Assembly: GCF_900129795.1 (NCBI RefSeq) | Contig: NZ_FQWW01000009.1 | Span: 1 to 64,000, forward strand | DNA length: 64,000 nt | Reading direction: 5' to 3' | Origin: Flavobacterium sp. CF108 | Lineage (GTDB): Bacteria > Bacteroidota > Bacteroidia > Flavobacteriales > Flavobacteriaceae | Shown here: in pieces, positions 16,429 to 25,224 of the stretch | Layout of the letters: each line of letters starts with the position of its first letter | How positions within the stretch are numbered: the stretch's first letter is position 1 | Program-made: the position numbers and the translations under genes | The notes under the pieces: model-generated | Databases searched by the model: none | What the model saw: only the letters and a program-made list of their open reading frames with translations | What the model was told of the DNA's origin: nothing

Positions 16429-18441
16429 TTACCAAATTGTTATTCTGTCCTTCTTCGGTAAAAACATTTTATCTCCAGGTTTTACATTAAATGCGTCGTA
16501 AAAAGGTGTCGTATTCATTAGAGGACCATTAACACGCCAGTTTGGCGGCGAATGCGGATTATTGTTAATCCATAAACGCAGGAACTCGTCTTTCATTTTT
16601 ACTCTCCATATTTTGGCTATAGAAATAAAGAAACGTTGGTCTGGAGTAAAACCATCTATTTTTGTGTTCTCTTTCCCTTGTTGGGTCATTTTAAAAGCAT
16701 CATAAGCAACTGCTATTCCGGCAATATCTGCTGTATTTTCGCCAACTGTCATTGCGCCATTAATGTGTAGATCTCCTAAAACAGTATAGGTGTTGTACAA
16801 ATTGATAACTTGTTGTATTCTTGACTTAAACTGTGCATAATCCTCTTTTGTCCACCAGTTTTTTAGGTTTCCATCCTTGTCATATTGTGCGCCCTGATCA
16901 TCAAAAGTATGGGTTATTTCGTGACCTATAACCATTCCAATACCTCCGTAATTAAGTGCATCATCTGCATTATTATCAAAATATGGAGACTGTAAAATAC
17001 CTGCAGGAAAAACAATTTCATTTGCAGTAGGATTATTATATGCCGTAACCGTTGGAGTTGTAGTATACCATTCTGATTTATCGACTGGTTTGCCCAATTT
17101 TGCCAATTGAAATTGATATGCTGCTGCAGAGGCCGAAACCATATTCTCAAAATAGGTATTTCTAACTATATGCACATTGCTATAATCTCTCCATTTATCT
17201 GGATATCCTATTTTTTTAGTAATGGCAAACAATTTTTCTCTAGCTTTTTGCTTCGTAATGGGACTCATCCATTCTAATTTATCAATTCTTTTGGCATACG
17301 CTTTTTGCAAATTATTCACGAGAACCAGCATGCGTTTTTTAGCATCTTCCGAAAAATATTTCTTTACATACAATTCCCCCAGCGCTTCGCCTAAGTAATT
17401 GTCAACGACATTAGCCATTTTTTCGCCACGTGATTTTTGAACAGCTTGACCAGAAAGTGCTTTAGTATACTCAAATGAGGCATCTACAAAAGGTTTACTT
17501 AAATCATCTGCATATCTTTCTATAGAATTTGCTTTCAAGTAAATTTTCCAATTATCAATGGGGATAGTTTTTAAAAGCTTATTAAGGGCATCATAATAAG
17601 CAGGCTGGCATACATTAATGAAATCGGTTTTAGCACCTAAATTATTTAAAAAAGTAGTCCAGTTTATGTTGGGATGCCTTTTTACAAGATCTGTCACAGC
17701 TATTTTATTATAATTTGCCTGCACATCTCTAAGTTCAACTTTTGTTTTATGCGAAACAGCAAGTTGTTTGTCAATATTGTAAACCAAATCAGCATTCTTT
17801 TTAGCCTCTTGGGCATTACTGCCTGTTTGCTGAAATAATGCAGCAAGGTATTTTTTGTATGATTCTTGTATGGCAACAGTTGATGAATCTGATTTGAAAT
17901 AATAGTCCCTGTCAGGCAAGCCGATACCGGTTTGATAGATTTCAGCAATGTTCATACTGCTGTTTTTCTGATCGGATGACACTCCAAAAGCAATAATAGA
18001 AGAATTGCCTGCTTTTTCTTCATTAACTACAAAGTTCATTAATGACGGCAAATCGTTAATTGCTTCAATTTTGGCAAGCAGGGGTTTGATAGGTGCATAT
18101 CCGCGTTTGTTAATGGTTAAAGTATCCATACCTGATGCATAAAAGTCTCCTACTTTTTGTGCTATACTTCCTGCTGGATTCTTGCTTTGCGAAACACTAT
18201 CCAGTATTCCTTGCAGGCGCATTCGCTGTGGGAAATTCATAAACATGTAGGCACCAACTCCGGCTTGAGATGCAGGTATTGATACCGAATCATACCATTT
18301 GCCATTTACATATTTAAAAAAATCATCACCCGGTCGCAATGTGGAATCTATTCCTGTGATAGCAATATTTTTTTTTCCTTCATGTTTTGAACACGATGTA
18401 AAAGCTAAGAATGCAATAAAGAGCATTAATGAATTTTTCAT
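16429..18441 (-). CDS. M13-family zinc metallopeptidase lipoprotein (PepO/neprilysin-like)
   Basis: A 670-residue secreted endopeptidase. The signal peptide ends in a lipobox (FLAFTSCS, Cys17), so it is probably a lipoprotein. The zinc site HEITH is near residue 508 (GMVIGHEITHTFDDQGAQYD), and the third ligand is in ENTADIAG near 569. The substrate-binding NNPHSPPNWRVNGPL block and the C-terminal W that ends M13 proteins are present (seen). M13 enzymes cleave short peptides at the envelope (known). Length is normal. It sits 44 bp upstream of the methyltransferase gene on the same strand. Confidence 0.95.
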   Translation of the reverse strand: MKNSLMLFIAFLAFTSCSKHEGKKNIAITGIDSTLRPGDDFFKYVNGKWYDSVSIPASQAGVGAYMFMNFPQRMRLQGILDSVSQSKNPAGSIAQKVGDFYASGMDTLTINKRGYAPIKPLLAKIEAINDLPSLMNFVVNEEKAGNSSIIAFGVSSDQKNSSMNIAEIYQTGIGLPDRDYYFKSDSSTVAIQESYKKYLAALFQQTGSNAQEAKKNADLVYNIDKQLAVSHKTKVELRDVQANYNKIAVTDLVKRHPNINWTTFLNNLGAKTDFINVCQPAYYDALNKLLKTIPIDNWKIYLKANSIERYADDLSKPFVDASFEYTKALSGQAVQKSRGEKMANVVDNYLGEALGELYVKKYFSEDAKKRMLVLVNNLQKAYAKRIDKLEWMSPITKQKAREKLFAITKKIGYPDKWRDYSNVHIVRNTYFENMVSASAAAYQFQLAKLGKPVDKSEWYTTTPTVTAYNNPTANEIVFPAGILQSPYFDNNADDALNYGGIGMVIGHEITHTFDDQGAQYDKDGNLKNWWTKEDYAQFKSRIQQVINLYNTYTVLGDLHINGAMTVGENTADIAGIAVAYDAFKMTQQGKENTKIDGFTPDQRFFISIAKIWRVKMKDEFLRLWINNNPHSPPNWRVNGPLMNTTPFYDAFNVKPGDKMFLPKKDRITIW

Positions 18442-18812
18442 AATCTAAGTGATTTCTATTAAAATGAACTGAAAAACGTTTGAAAGCAGATATTTTAAAA
18501 TGTATATATTTAGTATATCGGATTTTAGAGAACAATATACGAATTCAGTTTTTAATTCTAAAGTTTTTGTCAGAATGCCTCCCGCTACTAAAAAAAGTTC
18601 CAGATTTCTCTGAAGCTTTTTTTTGTTTTTTTAAACTTATTTTCAAAAGGCTTATATCTGTTGCTTAGCCTTATTTAACATAAAAAATCTTATTTAACAA
18701 AAGTGCTTTGAATTTAGAAATTAAATACTAAATTAGCTACATATCTTCCTCGCCATTAAACAATTGTGTATTTATAGTTTGATTTAAAAAAACATAATCT
18801 TGTTGAGTTTAA
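18442..18812. other. Intergenic region carrying the left recQ-flanking repeat
   Basis: 371 bp between divergent genes. It carries a 12-mer identical to the 3' end of tRNA-fMet (18580-18591) and a copy of the recurring terminator. The rest is AT-rich with no gene or exact promoter consensus. Confidence 0.6.
18580..18625. repeat. tRNA-3'-end-like 12-mer plus terminator: left flank of recQ gene
   Basis: TCCCGCTACTAA is identical to the tRNA-fMet 3' end at 7844-7855. It is followed by AGTTCCAGATTTCTCTGAAG and a T-run. A close copy in the same orientation (CGATACTAAG ... GCTCCAGATTTCTCTGAAGC) lies at 23766-23810, just beyond the recQ-fusion gene. It can act as a terminator and may also be a remnant of an attachment site. 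Confidence 0.75.
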
Positions 18813-21800
18813 ATGCTAATAGATGAACAAAATAATACCCGTTTAATTACATTCATTGATACCGAAATTGAACCTACAAAAGGTAAAATCCTTGACATAG
18901 GTGCAATTAAAGAAAACGGTAGTCGATTCCATAAAGCATCTTTAGGGGATTTGATCCAGTTCCTTAAAGGTGATGATTATATATGCGGGCATAACATTTT
19001 AAATCACGATATAAAATATATAGGCAAGGCAATTTATGATGCTGGTATTAATCCTTCAAACATAATTGATACTTTGCATTTATCTCCTTTATTATTTCCA
19101 ACGAAGCCTTACCATGCCTTATTAAAAGATGATAAACTACAAACGGAAGACACAAACAACCCGTTAAACGATTCTATTAAAGCACGGGATTTATTGAATA
19201 GTGAAATTGCCGCTTTTTGGCAAACTGATGAAACGCTTAAAGAAATTTTTTATCTCCTTTTAAATCGTACAAAAGAGTTTGGAGCTTTTTTTCGGTTTGT
19301 ATATTATAAAAATGTAAGCTTTGATGCAGAAGCTGAGATTAGATTAAAATTCCACGGTGAAATTTGTGAACAGTCAGATTTAACCAAAATAATATCTGAA
19401 CATCCTGTCGAATTAGCGTATTGCCTGTCACTGATTAATTCATTTATAACCCATAAAAAGGTTCATTCCATTACGCCCCCATGGGTTCTTAAAAACTACC
19501 CCGAGGTAGAACGTATAATGCTATTATTACGAAGCAAACCTTGTATAACTGGCTGTATTTACTGTAACAACGCACTGGACATCTATAAAGGGCTAAAAAA
19601 ATTCTTTGGTTTTGATTCTTATCGAACTTATGGTGGTGAACCGCTTCAGGAAAAAGCCGTTAAGGCTGCTGTTAACAACAAGTCGGTATTGGCTGTTTTC
19701 CCAACTGGCGGCGGAAAATCAATTACATTTCAGGTTCCGGCACTTATGAGTGCTGAAAACTCTAAAGGGTTAACCATCGTAATTTCTCCACTTCAGTCGT
19801 TAATGAAAGATCAGGTCGACAACCTTGAAAAAAATGGAATAACAGAAGCTGTAACTATTAACGGACTATTGGACCCTATTGAAAGAGCCAAATCATTTGA
19901 AAGAATTGAAGATGGTTCTGCCTCTATTCTGTATATTTCACCTGAATCACTTCGCTCTAAGACCATCGAAAAGCTAATTTTGGGTAGAAAAATTACCCGT
20001 TTTGTGATTGATGAAGCACATTGTTTTTCATCATGGGGACAAGATTTCAGGGTCGACTATTTATATATTGGTGATTTTATAAAGTTAATTCAGGAAAAGA
20101 AAAACCTTGTAGATGGTATACCCGTGTCATGCTTTACGGCAACGGCAAAACAAAAGGTAATTGAAGATATCCGGGATTATTTTAGCGAAAAGCTATCACT
20201 GGATCTTGAAGTGTTCACTTCAAAAGCCTCAAGGACTAACCTTCAATATAAGGTTTTTGAAAAGCAAAATGAAGATGAAAAATATCAGGCCGTCAGAGAT
20301 TTAATTGAAGAGAAAAACTGTCCGACAATTATCTATATATCCAGAACACTCAAAGCTTATAAACTTGCCGAACAGCTGGCAAAAGACGGTTTTAATGCAA
20401 AACCATACCATGGAAAAATGGATAAGCAGGAGAAAACCGAGAATCAGAATTCCTTTTTAGGTGGTGAAACACAAATTATAGTAGCCACTTCTGCATTTGG
20501 TATGGGAGTAGACAAGAAAGATGTGGGCTTGGTTATTCATTATGAAATTTCTGATTCACTTGAAAACTATGTGCAGGAAGCAGGACGTGCAGGCAGGGAT
20601 GAAAATATTTCAGGTGATTGTTTTGTATTATTTAACGAAGAAGATCTCAGTAAGCACTTTATTCTGCTGAACCAGACCAAACTTTCCATTAAAGAAATCC
20701 AGCAGGTGTGGAAAGCGATAAAGGACATTACAAGATTTCGTTCTAAAGTATCCAATTCAGCATTGGAGATTGCCCGAAAAGCAGGTTGGGATGATAATGT
20801 TGTAGAAATAGAAACCCGTGTAACTACCGCAATTGCTGCCCTTGAAGACGCGGGATATTTAAAACGCGGGCAGAATATGCCGAAGGTGTTTGCTAACAGT
20901 ATTTTATCAAAAAATGCACAAGAAGCTATTGAGAAAATAAACAATTCGGCAAAATTTGAGGAAAAGCAAAAAGAGCAAGGCGTACGTATTATAAAGAAAC
21001 TCTTTTCAAGTAAAAGCAGAAAGCAGACAGACAACGAAACTCCAGAATCAAGAGTAGACTATATTAGTGATCATTTGGGTATTGTAAAAGAAGAAGTCAT
21101 TAATGTGATCAATTTGCTGCGTGAGGAAAATATTCTGGCCGACGCCAAGGATTTGACTGCATTTATAAAAAATACAGATAATAAAAACCGCTCTCTTGCC
21201 ATTGTAGAGTCATACTCCAAAATTGAAAACTTTTTGCTATCGGTTTTCAAAGAAGAAGAAAGTAATTTTCATTTGAAAGAATTAAACGAAGATGCTGAAA
21301 AAGAGAATTGCAATGATGTAAACACCAATAAACTAAAAACGATAATTAACTTTTGGTCTATCAAGAACTGGATTAAAAGAAAGAACTTAGACCATTCTAA
21401 AAATCATATTGCCATACTCTGTCTTCAAAGTAAAGTGCAATTAAAAGATAAGCTTGAAAAACGTCATGAACTTGCAGCATTTATCCTTGGATTCTTTTAT
21501 GATAAAACGATCACCGAAACGATAAAAGGTCAGGCTGATAAAGATGAGATTTTGGTGGAGTTTTCGGTACATGAACTAAAAGCTGCTTATGATAATAGTT
21601 CCGACCTTTTTAAAAAAGAAATAAGTATTGATGATGTTGAAGACACGTTGTTCTATTTATCGCGGATTGAGGCTATAAAGATAGAAGGCGGTTTTCTTGT
21701 AGTTTATAATCGTTTAACCATTGAGCGAACTGAACAAGATAATAAAAAACGATATACTAAAGACAATTATCAAAAGCTCAACCAGTTTTACGAAAACAAA

Positions 21801-23651
21801 ATCCAGCAAATCCATATAGTGGGCGAATATGCTCAAAGAATGATTACAGATTACAGAAATGCACTTCAGTTCGTAGAAGATTATTTCCAACTGAATTATG
21901 GTTCGTTTTTGAACAAATATTTTAAAGGCAGCAGGCAAAATGAGATTAAGCGGAATATTACGCCGGCAAAATTTAAGCAGCTCTTCGGAGAACTGTCCCC
22001 TACACAATTGAAGATTATTAATGATAATGAAACACAACATATAGTTGTTGCTGCGGGTCCCGGCAGCGGAAAAACAAAGGTATTAGTTCATAAACTGGCT
22101 TCTCTCCTATTAATGGAAGATGTTAAGCATGAGCAGCTGTTAATGCTGACATTTTCACGAGCTGCTGCTACTGAATTCAAAAAGCGTTTATTAAAACTGA
22201 TTGGTAATGCCGCAAACTTTATTGAAATTAAGACATTTCATTCTTACTGTTTTGATCTTTTGGGTAAGGTCGGCACTTTAGAAAAATCGACGGATATTTT
22301 AAACACTACAGTTAAAAGAATTAAAAACGGTGATGTTGAGGCTAATAAAATTACTAAGACTGTTTTAGTAATTGATGAAGCCCAGGATATGAATGCAGAT
22401 GAGTTTGCTCTAATAAACGCATTGATGGAACAGAATGAAGAAATGAGAGTTATTGCTGTGGGAGATGATGACCAAAACATTTATGAGTTTAGAGGAGCGA
22501 GTTCTAAATATCTGGAACAATTCATTTATGATAATAAAGCCGTAAAACATGAATTAGTTGAAAATTATCGTAGTAAAAGCAATCTGGTCGCATTTTCAAA
22601 TCAATTTGTAAAACAAATTCAACGCCGCCTAAAACAAACACCAATCATTGCTACTCAAACCGATAATGGAAAAATCAAAGTTATTAGATATCAAAGCAGT
22701 AATCTGATTACGCCTCTTGTAACTGATATAGTTAACATGGATCTTACTGGAACTACATGCGTACTCACAAAGACTAATGAAGAGGCCATAAAAGTTACAG
22801 GGCTGCTTTTAAAGAATGGCATCACGACAAAACTAATACAATCTAATGATGGTTTTAGTTTATACAACCTTGTTGAGGTTCGGTTTTTATTGAATAAAAT
22901 AGATGTAGGAGCTGATATTTACACTATTAGTGATGAAGTTTGGGACAATACTAAACAAGAATTGATTAATACCTTTCGTAACAGCAATAAATTAGAGATC
23001 TGCCTGAATATCATCAAAGATTTTGAAACCACAAATCCTTATAAGAAATACAAATCTGATTTAGAAGTTTTAATCCGGGAATCTAAACTGGAGGATTTTT
23101 ATAATCAAAATGGCGAAACAATTTTTGTGTCAACTATCCATAAAGCTAAAGGAAAAGAGTTTGATAATGTCTTCCTCTTGCTTGAGAACTTTAGCATAGC
23201 TACAGATGAAGCTAAGCGACAATTTTATGTAGCAATGACAAGGGCTAAACGTAATCTAAATGTTCACCTAAATGCAAACTATCTTAATCATTTGACTGCG
23301 GAAAATCTTGAACAAATAAACGATTTTGACATTTACACTGCACCAGACAAAATCGCTATACATGCGACTTTAAAAGATATCTGGTTAGACTATTTCATCA
23401 ACAAACAGGTTTTTGTTTCCCAACTGGTCTGTGGAGAAATATTGTATGTTAAGGGTGATGAATGCTTAAATTCAAATCGGCAATCTGTGTTGAAATTTTC
23501 AAGGCGATTCATTGAGAAAATTGAGGAAATGGAGTCAAAACACTATAAATTGAAAAGTGTGAATGTGAATTTCATATTGTACTGGCTTAAGGAAGGAACT
23601 TCGCAGGAAATCAAAATAATTTTACCTGAGCTTTATTTTGAAGCTATTTGA
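18813..23651 (+). CDS. DEDD-exonuclease / RecQ helicase / UvrD-type helicase fusion
   Basis: A 1612-residue protein joining three nucleic-acid modules. Residues 10-130 look like a DEDD-type 3'-5' exonuclease: FIDTE (16/18), GHNILNHD (59-66), and a final Asp near 126. RecQ helicase follows: TGGGKS near 298, VIDEAHCFSSWG near 400, TATAKQKV near 443, and QEAGRAGRD near 590. Last is a UvrD/Rep SF1 core: AAGPGSGKT near 1080, FSRAAATEFKKR, VIDEAQDMN near 1187, DDDQNIYEFRG near 1218, HKAKGKEFDNV near 1443, and VAMTRAKR near 1472. All ATPase motifs look intact. DNA repair or anti-phage defence are both plausible (inference). The gene is solitary and lies between imperfect direct repeats, which suggests acquisition. 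Confidence 0.93.
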   Translation: MLIDEQNNTRLITFIDTEIEPTKGKILDIGAIKENGSRFHKASLGDLIQFLKGDDYICGHNILNHDIKYIGKAIYDAGINPSNIIDTLHLSPLLFPTKPYHALLKDDKLQTEDTNNPLNDSIKARDLLNSEIAAFWQTDETLKEIFYLLLNRTKEFGAFFRFVYYKNVSFDAEAEIRLKFHGEICEQSDLTKIISEHPVELAYCLSLINSFITHKKVHSITPPWVLKNYPEVERIMLLLRSKPCITGCIYCNNALDIYKGLKKFFGFDSYRTYGGEPLQEKAVKAAVNNKSVLAVFPTGGGKSITFQVPALMSAENSKGLTIVISPLQSLMKDQVDNLEKNGITEAVTINGLLDPIERAKSFERIEDGSASILYISPESLRSKTIEKLILGRKITRFVIDEAHCFSSWGQDFRVDYLYIGDFIKLIQEKKNLVDGIPVSCFTATAKQKVIEDIRDYFSEKLSLDLEVFTSKASRTNLQYKVFEKQNEDEKYQAVRDLIEEKNCPTIIYISRTLKAYKLAEQLAKDGFNAKPYHGKMDKQEKTENQNSFLGGETQIIVATSAFGMGVDKKDVGLVIHYEISDSLENYVQEAGRAGRDENISGDCFVLFNEEDLSKHFILLNQTKLSIKEIQQVWKAIKDITRFRSKVSNSALEIARKAGWDDNVVEIETRVTTAIAALEDAGYLKRGQNMPKVFANSILSKNAQEAIEKINNSAKFEEKQKEQGVRIIKKLFSSKSRKQTDNETPESRVDYISDHLGIVKEEVINVINLLREENILADAKDLTAFIKNTDNKNRSLAIVESYSKIENFLLSVFKEEESNFHLKELNEDAEKENCNDVNTNKLKTIINFWSIKNWIKRKNLDHSKNHIAILCLQSKVQLKDKLEKRHELAAFILGFFYDKTITETIKGQADKDEILVEFSVHELKAAYDNSSDLFKKEISIDDVEDTLFYLSRIEAIKIEGGFLVVYNRLTIERTEQDNKKRYTKDNYQKLNQFYENKIQQIHIVGEYAQRMITDYRNALQFVEDYFQLNYGSFLNKYFKGSRQNEIKRNITPAKFKQLFGELSPTQLKIINDNETQHIVVAAGPGSGKTKVLVHKLASLLLMEDVKHEQLLMLTFSRAAATEFKKRLLKLIGNAANFIEIKTFHSYCFDLLGKVGTLEKSTDILNTTVKRIKNGDVEANKITKTVLVIDEAQDMNADEFALINALMEQNEEMRVIAVGDDDQNIYEFRGASSKYLEQFIYDNKAVKHELVENYRSKSNLVAFSNQFVKQIQRRLKQTPIIATQTDNGKIKVIRYQSSNLITPLVTDIVNMDLTGTTCVLTKTNEEAIKVTGLLLKNGITTKLIQSNDGFSLYNLVEVRFLLNKIDVGADIYTISDEVWDNTKQELINTFRNSNKLEICLNIIKDFETTNPYKKYKSDLEVLIRESKLEDFYNQNGETIFVSTIHKAKGKEFDNVFLLLENFSIATDEAKRQFYVAMTRAKRNLNVHLNANYLNHLTAENLEQINDFDIYTAPDKIAIHATLKDIWLDYFINKQVFVSQLVCGEILYVKGDECLNSNRQSVLKFSRRFIEKIEEMESKHYKLKSVNVNFILYWLKEGTSQEIKIILPELYFEAI

Positions 23652-23765
23652 GTATAAGTAAAATTAGATTTGTTACCCTAGTCAAATCTAAAGTGATCAC
23701 CTATTGAAAATATTCAATATTCTCTCCAGATCCTCCTCAAAAAGTTCGATATTCTGTCTTGTCAA

Positions 23766-23810
23766 CGATACTAAGTAAAAAGCTCCAGATTTCTCTGAAG
23801 CTTTTTTGTT
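23766..23810. repeat. Right flank repeat of recQ gene, also terminator
   Basis: CGATACTAAGTAAAAAGCTC continues into CAGATTTCTCTGAAGCTTTT. It is an imperfect direct repeat of 18583-18625. The hairpin (GCTCCAGA/TCTGAAGC with TTTC loop, then a T-run) lies 115 bp after the recQ stop codon and would terminate that transcript. Confidence 0.8.
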
Positions 23811-24024
23811 TTATATTTTTTTGCAAAACTGCAATTACCTAGATTTAGATTGCGGTTGCGAAGTCAAGGGACATTCGCACAGCATTCCAATGAGAACTCT
23901 TCAAGGAGCAGGGGATCAAAACGGGCTGAGTTCTCTCTGCCGAAGATAGCCTTTCTTCGTGAAATAGAGATTTCCGGCGACGAGAAACTCTGCAATCGCT
24001 TGAATCGGCGGTTATAAGCCGTTT
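23811..24024. other. GC-richer intergenic block
   Basis: Part of the 373-bp gap after recQ. From about 23860 the composition becomes GC-richer. It holds the first copy of the roughly 75-bp direct repeat (23915-23988) and the inverted-repeat end at 24011-24020. Confidence 0.6.
23915..23988. repeat. Direct repeat A (left copy)
   Basis: It starts ATCAAAACGG, shares GAGTTCTCTCTGCCGAAGAT, and ends GAGAAACT. The right copy is at 24460-24533. The two bracket the small gene at 24025-24423. Confidence 0.8.
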
Positions 24025-24423
24025 TCATTTTAAATTTATGTAGTTAATTGGATTTGAATTTCCTTTGACAAAATAGTGTTTTACTGACTTCTTGTTATAC
24101 TTTTCTCTAATATTCTTTGGTGCAGGTTCTCCAATAAATTCAAAGCGCCCATCAAAATCACCAGAAATATTTAATCCAGAATCTTTGGTAGCTGGTTGCC
24201 ATTTGAAAATTTTATAAACTTCTCTCACAATTCCTTTGTGAATTATAATGGCTAATTCAGCATTATTCGCAATTGTTTTGTTTAATTTCCATCGACCACG
24301 TGAAGAATTATATAACTCATCTTTACTCATTTTTACGCCATATGCTTTACTTATTCTTATTAGAACTGAAGGCTCAGTTATTTCTATAAAACTCATACTT
24401 GAATTGTTTGACAGGTTCTCCAA
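24025..24423 (-). CDS. Small hypothetical protein in a repeat-bracketed cassette
   Basis: A 132-residue soluble protein. Conserved-looking blocks are MSKDELYNSSRGRWKLNK (residues about 32-49), GIVREVYKIFKWQPA (near 64) and KKSVKHYFVKGNSNPINYIN near the C-terminus. This pattern recalls a widespread small family found alone and near restriction or nuclease genes, possibly PUA/EVE-like, but I cannot name it with certainty. The gene is tightly framed by 10-bp inverted repeats, GTTATAAGCC (24011-24020) and GGCTTATAAC (24427-24436), and outside these by direct repeats of about 75 bp. The layout looks like a gene cassette. Confidence 0.7.
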   Translation of the reverse strand: MENLSNNSSMSFIEITEPSVLIRISKAYGVKMSKDELYNSSRGRWKLNKTIANNAELAIIIHKGIVREVYKIFKWQPATKDSGLNISGDFDGRFEFIGEPAPKNIREKYNKKSVKHYFVKGNSNPINYINLK

Positions 24424-24426
24424 AAT

Positions 24427-24778
24427 GGCTTATAACGTTTCGCGGATTTGCGCGGTCGCATCAAAACGGCGAGAGTTCTCTCTGCCGAAGATAAACTTTA
24501 TTCGTGAGAAAAGAAATCCAACTTACTAGAAACTAGCGATCGAGTAAATGCGCTGCTGTGTGCTGTACTTGAGGCAGTGTGTCGTCTGATTGTATTCTAT
24601 GAGTTGCTCGTACTTGACAAGTTTGGATTTTATCTTTTTATTAAATTATTTCGTATTTCTTTAATTTTCCTCCGGAATTATCTACTTTTTTATTTGCATT
24701 TATTTGTTAAAATTGATATATTTGAAATAGGCATTTTACAGTCTATTATATAATTAGGCATTTTGGCGATATGACATT
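24427..24778. other. Intergenic block with cassette end
   Basis: About 350 bp, GC-richer than the chromosome. It contains GGCTTATAAC (24427-24436), then the right direct repeat (24460-24533), then AT-rich sequence up to the next gene. No open frame is supported. Confidence 0.6.
24460..24533. repeat. Direct repeat A (right copy)
   Basis: ATCAAAACGG ... GAGTTCTCTCTGCCGAAGAT ... GAGAAA ... GAAACT, imperfect copy of 23915-23988 in the same orientation. Confidence 0.8.
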
Positions 24779-25201
24779 ATGAAGATCTCCTTCATTATAT
24801 TGGTTCTTGTTTGCGCTTTGTCGTGTGGCGTGGTTGGAGATGGGGCAAAATCTACCGACCGAGCAAACCTGCAAGGAATCTGGTTGGCGCAATCAGAAAG
24901 CCAAAATGGTATCAAAAAGAATGTGTCTTTCGTGTATGTATTCAGAGGAGATAAACTTACCTTCACGGACGAGACTGGGAAGGAGATTACGTATTCGTTC
25001 AAATTGGACACAACCGGCAACCTCAAGTTAATTATTATTCAGCCAGAGGAGACGCTTAACATTTCGACGCCTGTCAGCGTTGCTTATGAGTTGGACGGAG
25101 ATTCTCTGAAGATTGTAGTTGCACCTCCTGGCTTCCACCCAACAGAAATTTCAGACAAAAACAATCAGGAGTTGATTATCTGCAAGCGAAAGGGTTCATG
25201 A
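24779..25201 (+). CDS. TIGR03067-like lipoprotein
   Basis: A 140-residue probable lipoprotein (lipobox ALSC, Cys16). The mature part reads LQGIWLAQSESQNGIKKN, then FRGDKLTFTDETGKEITYSF, then YELDGDSLKIVVAPPGFHPT and a closing LIICKRK. The order LxGxW ... G ... YELDGDxLKI ... PPG ... RPTE-like ... KR matches the TIGR03067 domain, a small beta-barrel of unknown function frequent in Planctomycetes and patchy elsewhere (family recognised by motif). Base composition is GC-richer than neighbours, and it abuts a truncated TonB-receptor remnant, consistent with transfer or rearrangement. Confidence 0.75.
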   Translation: MKISFIILVLVCALSCGVVGDGAKSTDRANLQGIWLAQSESQNGIKKNVSFVYVFRGDKLTFTDETGKEITYSFKLDTTGNLKLIIIQPEETLNISTPVSVAYELDGDSLKIVVAPPGFHPTEISDKNNQELIICKRKGS

Positions 25202-25224
25202 AAATGTCTGACCATATTGTTTGT

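Noticed and set aside
7844..18591. A genomic island between the two TCCCGCTACTAA copies
   Set aside because: The interval contains ordinary genes such as the RNA methyltransferase and M13 peptidase and no integrase. Only the shorter interval around the recQ gene is framed by same-orientation repeats.
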